Assembly: GCA_944384285.1 (NCBI GenBank)
Contig: CALWSX010000062.1
Coordinates: 1 to 8,310 of the forward strand
Length of the DNA stretch: 8,310 nucleotides
Origin: an uncultured Lachnospiraceae bacterium
Lineage (GTDB): Bacteria; Bacillota; Clostridia; Lachnospirales; Anaerotignaceae
Direction: 5' to 3'
The first letter of the stretch is position 1. Each line of letters opens with the position of its first letter. The position numbers and the translations under genes are program-made. Below the pieces are notes generated by a model. That model was not told the origin of the DNA. It saw nothing but the letters and a program-made list of their open reading frames with translations, and ran no database searches. This document shows positions 6,925 through 8,310 of this stretch, piece after piece.

Positions 6925-6964
6925 ATTGAAAATATGGAACCGGAAAAAATGAAAAACCGCTTCC
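6922..6964 (+). other. In-frame TGA in nadB with a small hairpin just downstream
   Basis: The TGA is at 6922-6924, between the codons for KYVYL and IENMEPEK. Eleven bases later GGAACCGG (6936-6943) can pair with CCGCTTCC (6957-6964): GGAA with TTCC and CGG with CCG around one C/C mismatch, with a 13-base A-rich loop. This is the only GC-rich patch nearby. Hairpins close behind a UGA can promote readthrough or, in selenoprotein genes, selenocysteine insertion. However, relatives carry aspartate here, not cysteine, and the stem is short with a large loop. Function is therefore unproven and may be absent. Confidence 0.4.
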
Positions 6965-7368
6965 CTAACATTTATCAAAAATGTCTTGAAGAAGGTTATG
7001 ATATCACCAAAGATTTAATCCCTGTTACACCTGCTCAACATTACTTTATGGGTGGTGTAAAAACTGACACAAACGGATGTACCTCTATGAAAAACCTTTA
7101 TGCTGTAGGTGAAGCCGGTTGTAATGGCGTACATGGTGCAAATCGTCTTGCTAGTAATTCCCTTCTTGAAGCTTTGGTTTTTTCAAAAAGAGCTGCTTCT
7201 CATATAAATAATTATATTGATGATGAAGATTTTGTATCTCAAGACATTGACTTAAGCTTATATAACGATTACAAAAGTTTAAAAAAATCATATAAACAAA
7301 CAGTTATTAATGCCATAAAAGAAAGAGATGAAGAATTTTATGACACATGGTTCGGGAATGAAAATTAA
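6925..7368 (+). pseudogene. nadB: L-aspartate oxidase, 3' third, downstream of the in-frame TGA
   Basis: This is the in-frame continuation of nadB beyond the TGA, about 147 codons, ending in TAA at 7366-7368. It carries NRFPNIYQKCLEEGYDIT, the active-site TPAQHYFMGGVKTD (His329 in full-length numbering), YAVGEAGCNGVHGANRLASNSLLEAL (Arg364, second half of the FAD site), and the end INAIKERDEEFYDTW seen in short clostridial NadB proteins. An ATG occurs at 6934-6936 but has no Shine-Dalgarno sequence, so independent translation is doubtful. A stand-alone piece could not bind FAD because the N-terminal dinucleotide fold is missing. No further stop, frameshift or lost motif is visible, so the break is either very recent or not real in the cell. 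Confidence 0.82.
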
Positions 7369-8194
7369 TGCCGATAAATTCATTTTAAGTGCATTACAAG
7401 AAGATATTTATACAGAAGATATAACAACCAATTCTATTTTTGAAGAAAATACCCCTGCTTCTGCAGAACTTATATCTAAAGGTAATGGTATTCTTGCGGG
7501 ACTTTGGGTTTTTGAACGAGTTTTTGAGCTCTTAGACGATACCTTCAGAATAGAAACTAAATTTAAAGACGGAGATATAATAAAGAAAAATGATCTTATT
7601 GCTGTTATATACGGTGATATGAGAGCTTTACTTTCGGGAGAAAGAACAGCTCTTAATTATTTACAAAGAATGAGCGGAATTGCAACTCTTACAAATTCAA
7701 TGGTAAAAGAGTTAAATAACCCAAAAATAAAACTATTGGATACAAGAAAAACAACACCTAATATGCGCCTTTTTGAAAAATATGCTGTAAAAGTTGGCGG
7801 TGGTCATAACCACAGATATGGTCTTTCTGATGGAATTCTTATTAAAGACAACCATATTTCCGGAGCCGGAAGCATAAAAAAGGCAGTTGAAAAAGTTAGA
7901 GAAAATACTTCTTTTGTAAGAAAAATAGAAGTAGAAACAGAAAACTTAGAAATGGTAAAAGAGGCTCTTTCGGCCGGTGCTGACATAATAATGCTTGATA
8001 ATATGGACTTGGAAACAATGAAAAAAGCCGTTCAAATTATTGATAAAAAAGCACTTATTGAATGTTCAGGAAATGTAACAAAAGAAAGATTAAAAGAACT
8101 TTCAGATATTGGTGTTGATCTTATTTCTACAGGAGCAATCACTCATTCTGCCCCTTCTTTTGATTTTTCACTTAAAAATCTTAAATCTATTTAA
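7358..8194 (+). CDS. nadC: Nicotinate-nucleotide pyrophosphorylase (quinolinate phosphoribosyltransferase)
   Basis: This cytoplasmic enzyme converts quinolinate and phosphoribosyl pyrophosphate to nicotinate mononucleotide, CO2 and pyrophosphate, the third de novo NAD step. From the ATG at 7358 it is 278 residues, the normal family length, beginning MKINADKFILSALQEDI. Longer in-frame starts at 7328 or 7340 only add residues not typical of the family. Motifs are GERTALNYLQRMSGIAT (Arg96), LDTRKTTPNMR (Arg130, Lys131), KVGGGHNHRYGLSDGILIKDNH (His150, His152, Lys163), the acidic KIEVETEN, IMLDNMD, ECSGNV and ISTGAITHSAP. These make up the N-terminal sandwich and the incomplete TIM barrel of the type II phosphoribosyltransferases. 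The start overlaps the end of nadB by 11 bases and has no good Shine-Dalgarno at proper spacing (only GGGA touching the ATG). Its translation may therefore depend on ribosomes finishing nadB, which the nadB TGA would hinder. Confidence 0.95.
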   Translation: MKINADKFILSALQEDIYTEDITTNSIFEENTPASAELISKGNGILAGLWVFERVFELLDDTFRIETKFKDGDIIKKNDLIAVIYGDMRALLSGERTALNYLQRMSGIATLTNSMVKELNNPKIKLLDTRKTTPNMRLFEKYAVKVGGGHNHRYGLSDGILIKDNHISGAGSIKKAVEKVRENTSFVRKIEVETENLEMVKEALSAGADIIMLDNMDLETMKKAVQIIDKKALIECSGNVTKERLKELSDIGVDLISTGAITHSAPSFDFSLKNLKSI

Positions 8195-8216
8195 ATTTTA
8201 CTTAGTTAAAAAAATT

Positions 8217-8253
8217 AAAGCCTGAAACCCTTATAAAGGGTTTCAGGCTTTTT
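8217..8253 (+). terminator. Terminator of the nad operon, probably bidirectional
   Basis: AAAGCCTGAAACCC (8217-8230) pairs perfectly with GGGTTTCAGGCTTT (8238-8251), a 14-bp stem with a 7-base loop (TTATAAA). It is followed by TT on the + side. On the - strand it is followed by a long T-run, the complement of the A-rich 8208-8219. It lies 22 bases after nadC and 15 bases beyond the end of a convergent gene, so it can end both transcripts. Confidence 0.92.
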
Positions 8254-8268
8254 ATAATATTTGAAATA

Positions 8269-8310
8269 TTAAACTGTAAGGATATCTTTGTTTTTGTCTG
8301 CTGCAATTTT
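8269..8310 (-). CDS. C-terminal end of an unidentified convergent gene (partial)
   Basis: Reading the minus strand inward from the window edge gives an open frame, KIAADKNKDILTV, then TAA at 8271-8269. The stop lies just beyond the shared terminator, and the codon use is ordinary for the window, so this is probably the end of a real gene whose body lies to the right. Thirteen residues are too few to name a family, and a chance open frame of this length is possible. Confidence 0.5.
   Translation of the reverse strand, partial: KIAADKNKDILTV

Noticed and set aside
6934..7368. The nadB 3' piece as a separate functional protein starting at ATG 6934
   Set aside because: No ribosome binding site, and it lacks the N-terminal FAD-binding half; it is clearly the rest of nadB.

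Overview
The window is a stretch of AT-rich chromosome (low GC by eye) with strong GGAGG-type ribosome binding sites, compact operons and U-tailed hairpin terminators. Together with a sporulation sigma factor of the SigK type and a nadA-nadB-nadC cluster in which NadB lacks the C-terminal extension of the enterobacterial enzyme, this points to an endospore-forming Firmicute, most likely a member of Clostridia. I see no mobile element, CRISPR array, tRNA or rRNA, and no sign of a new defence or biosynthetic system. The window is mostly housekeeping genes with a few odd details.

Layout, left to right, on the + strand unless noted. (1) 26-703: an uninterrupted sigK gene whose product carries a short hydrophobic pro-sequence, closed by a perfect 17-bp hairpin terminator. 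(2) 961-1971: a monocistronic lipoprotein with a C-terminal thioredoxin/TlpA-like domain that has lost both CXXC cysteines, with its own promoter and terminator. (3) 2022-4897: a two-gene operon with a good extended -10 promoter, topB (DNA topoisomerase III without a zinc-binding tail) followed after 11 bases by an M19 family dipeptidase. (4) 5070-8253: the de novo NAD operon nadA-nadB-nadC, with an inverted repeat lying across its promoter and a strong terminator that can also serve the opposite strand. (5) 8269-8310, minus strand: the last 13 codons of a convergent gene that continues beyond the window.

NadB (L-aspartate to iminoaspartate), NadA (iminoaspartate plus dihydroxyacetone phosphate to quinolinate) and NadC (quinolinate plus PRPP to nicotinate mononucleotide) are the three consecutive steps of de novo pyridine synthesis. 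The main anomaly is that nadB is split by one in-frame TGA at 6922-6924. The reading frame continues perfectly on the far side and all recognisable family motifs are kept across the two halves. The gene is therefore recently broken, wrongly sequenced, or read through. A small hairpin starts 11 bases after this TGA.

No stretch longer than 300 bases lacks a gene. The longest gaps are 704-960 (terminator, AT-rich DNA and a probable promoter) and 4898-5126 (AT-rich DNA, then the nad promoter/operator).
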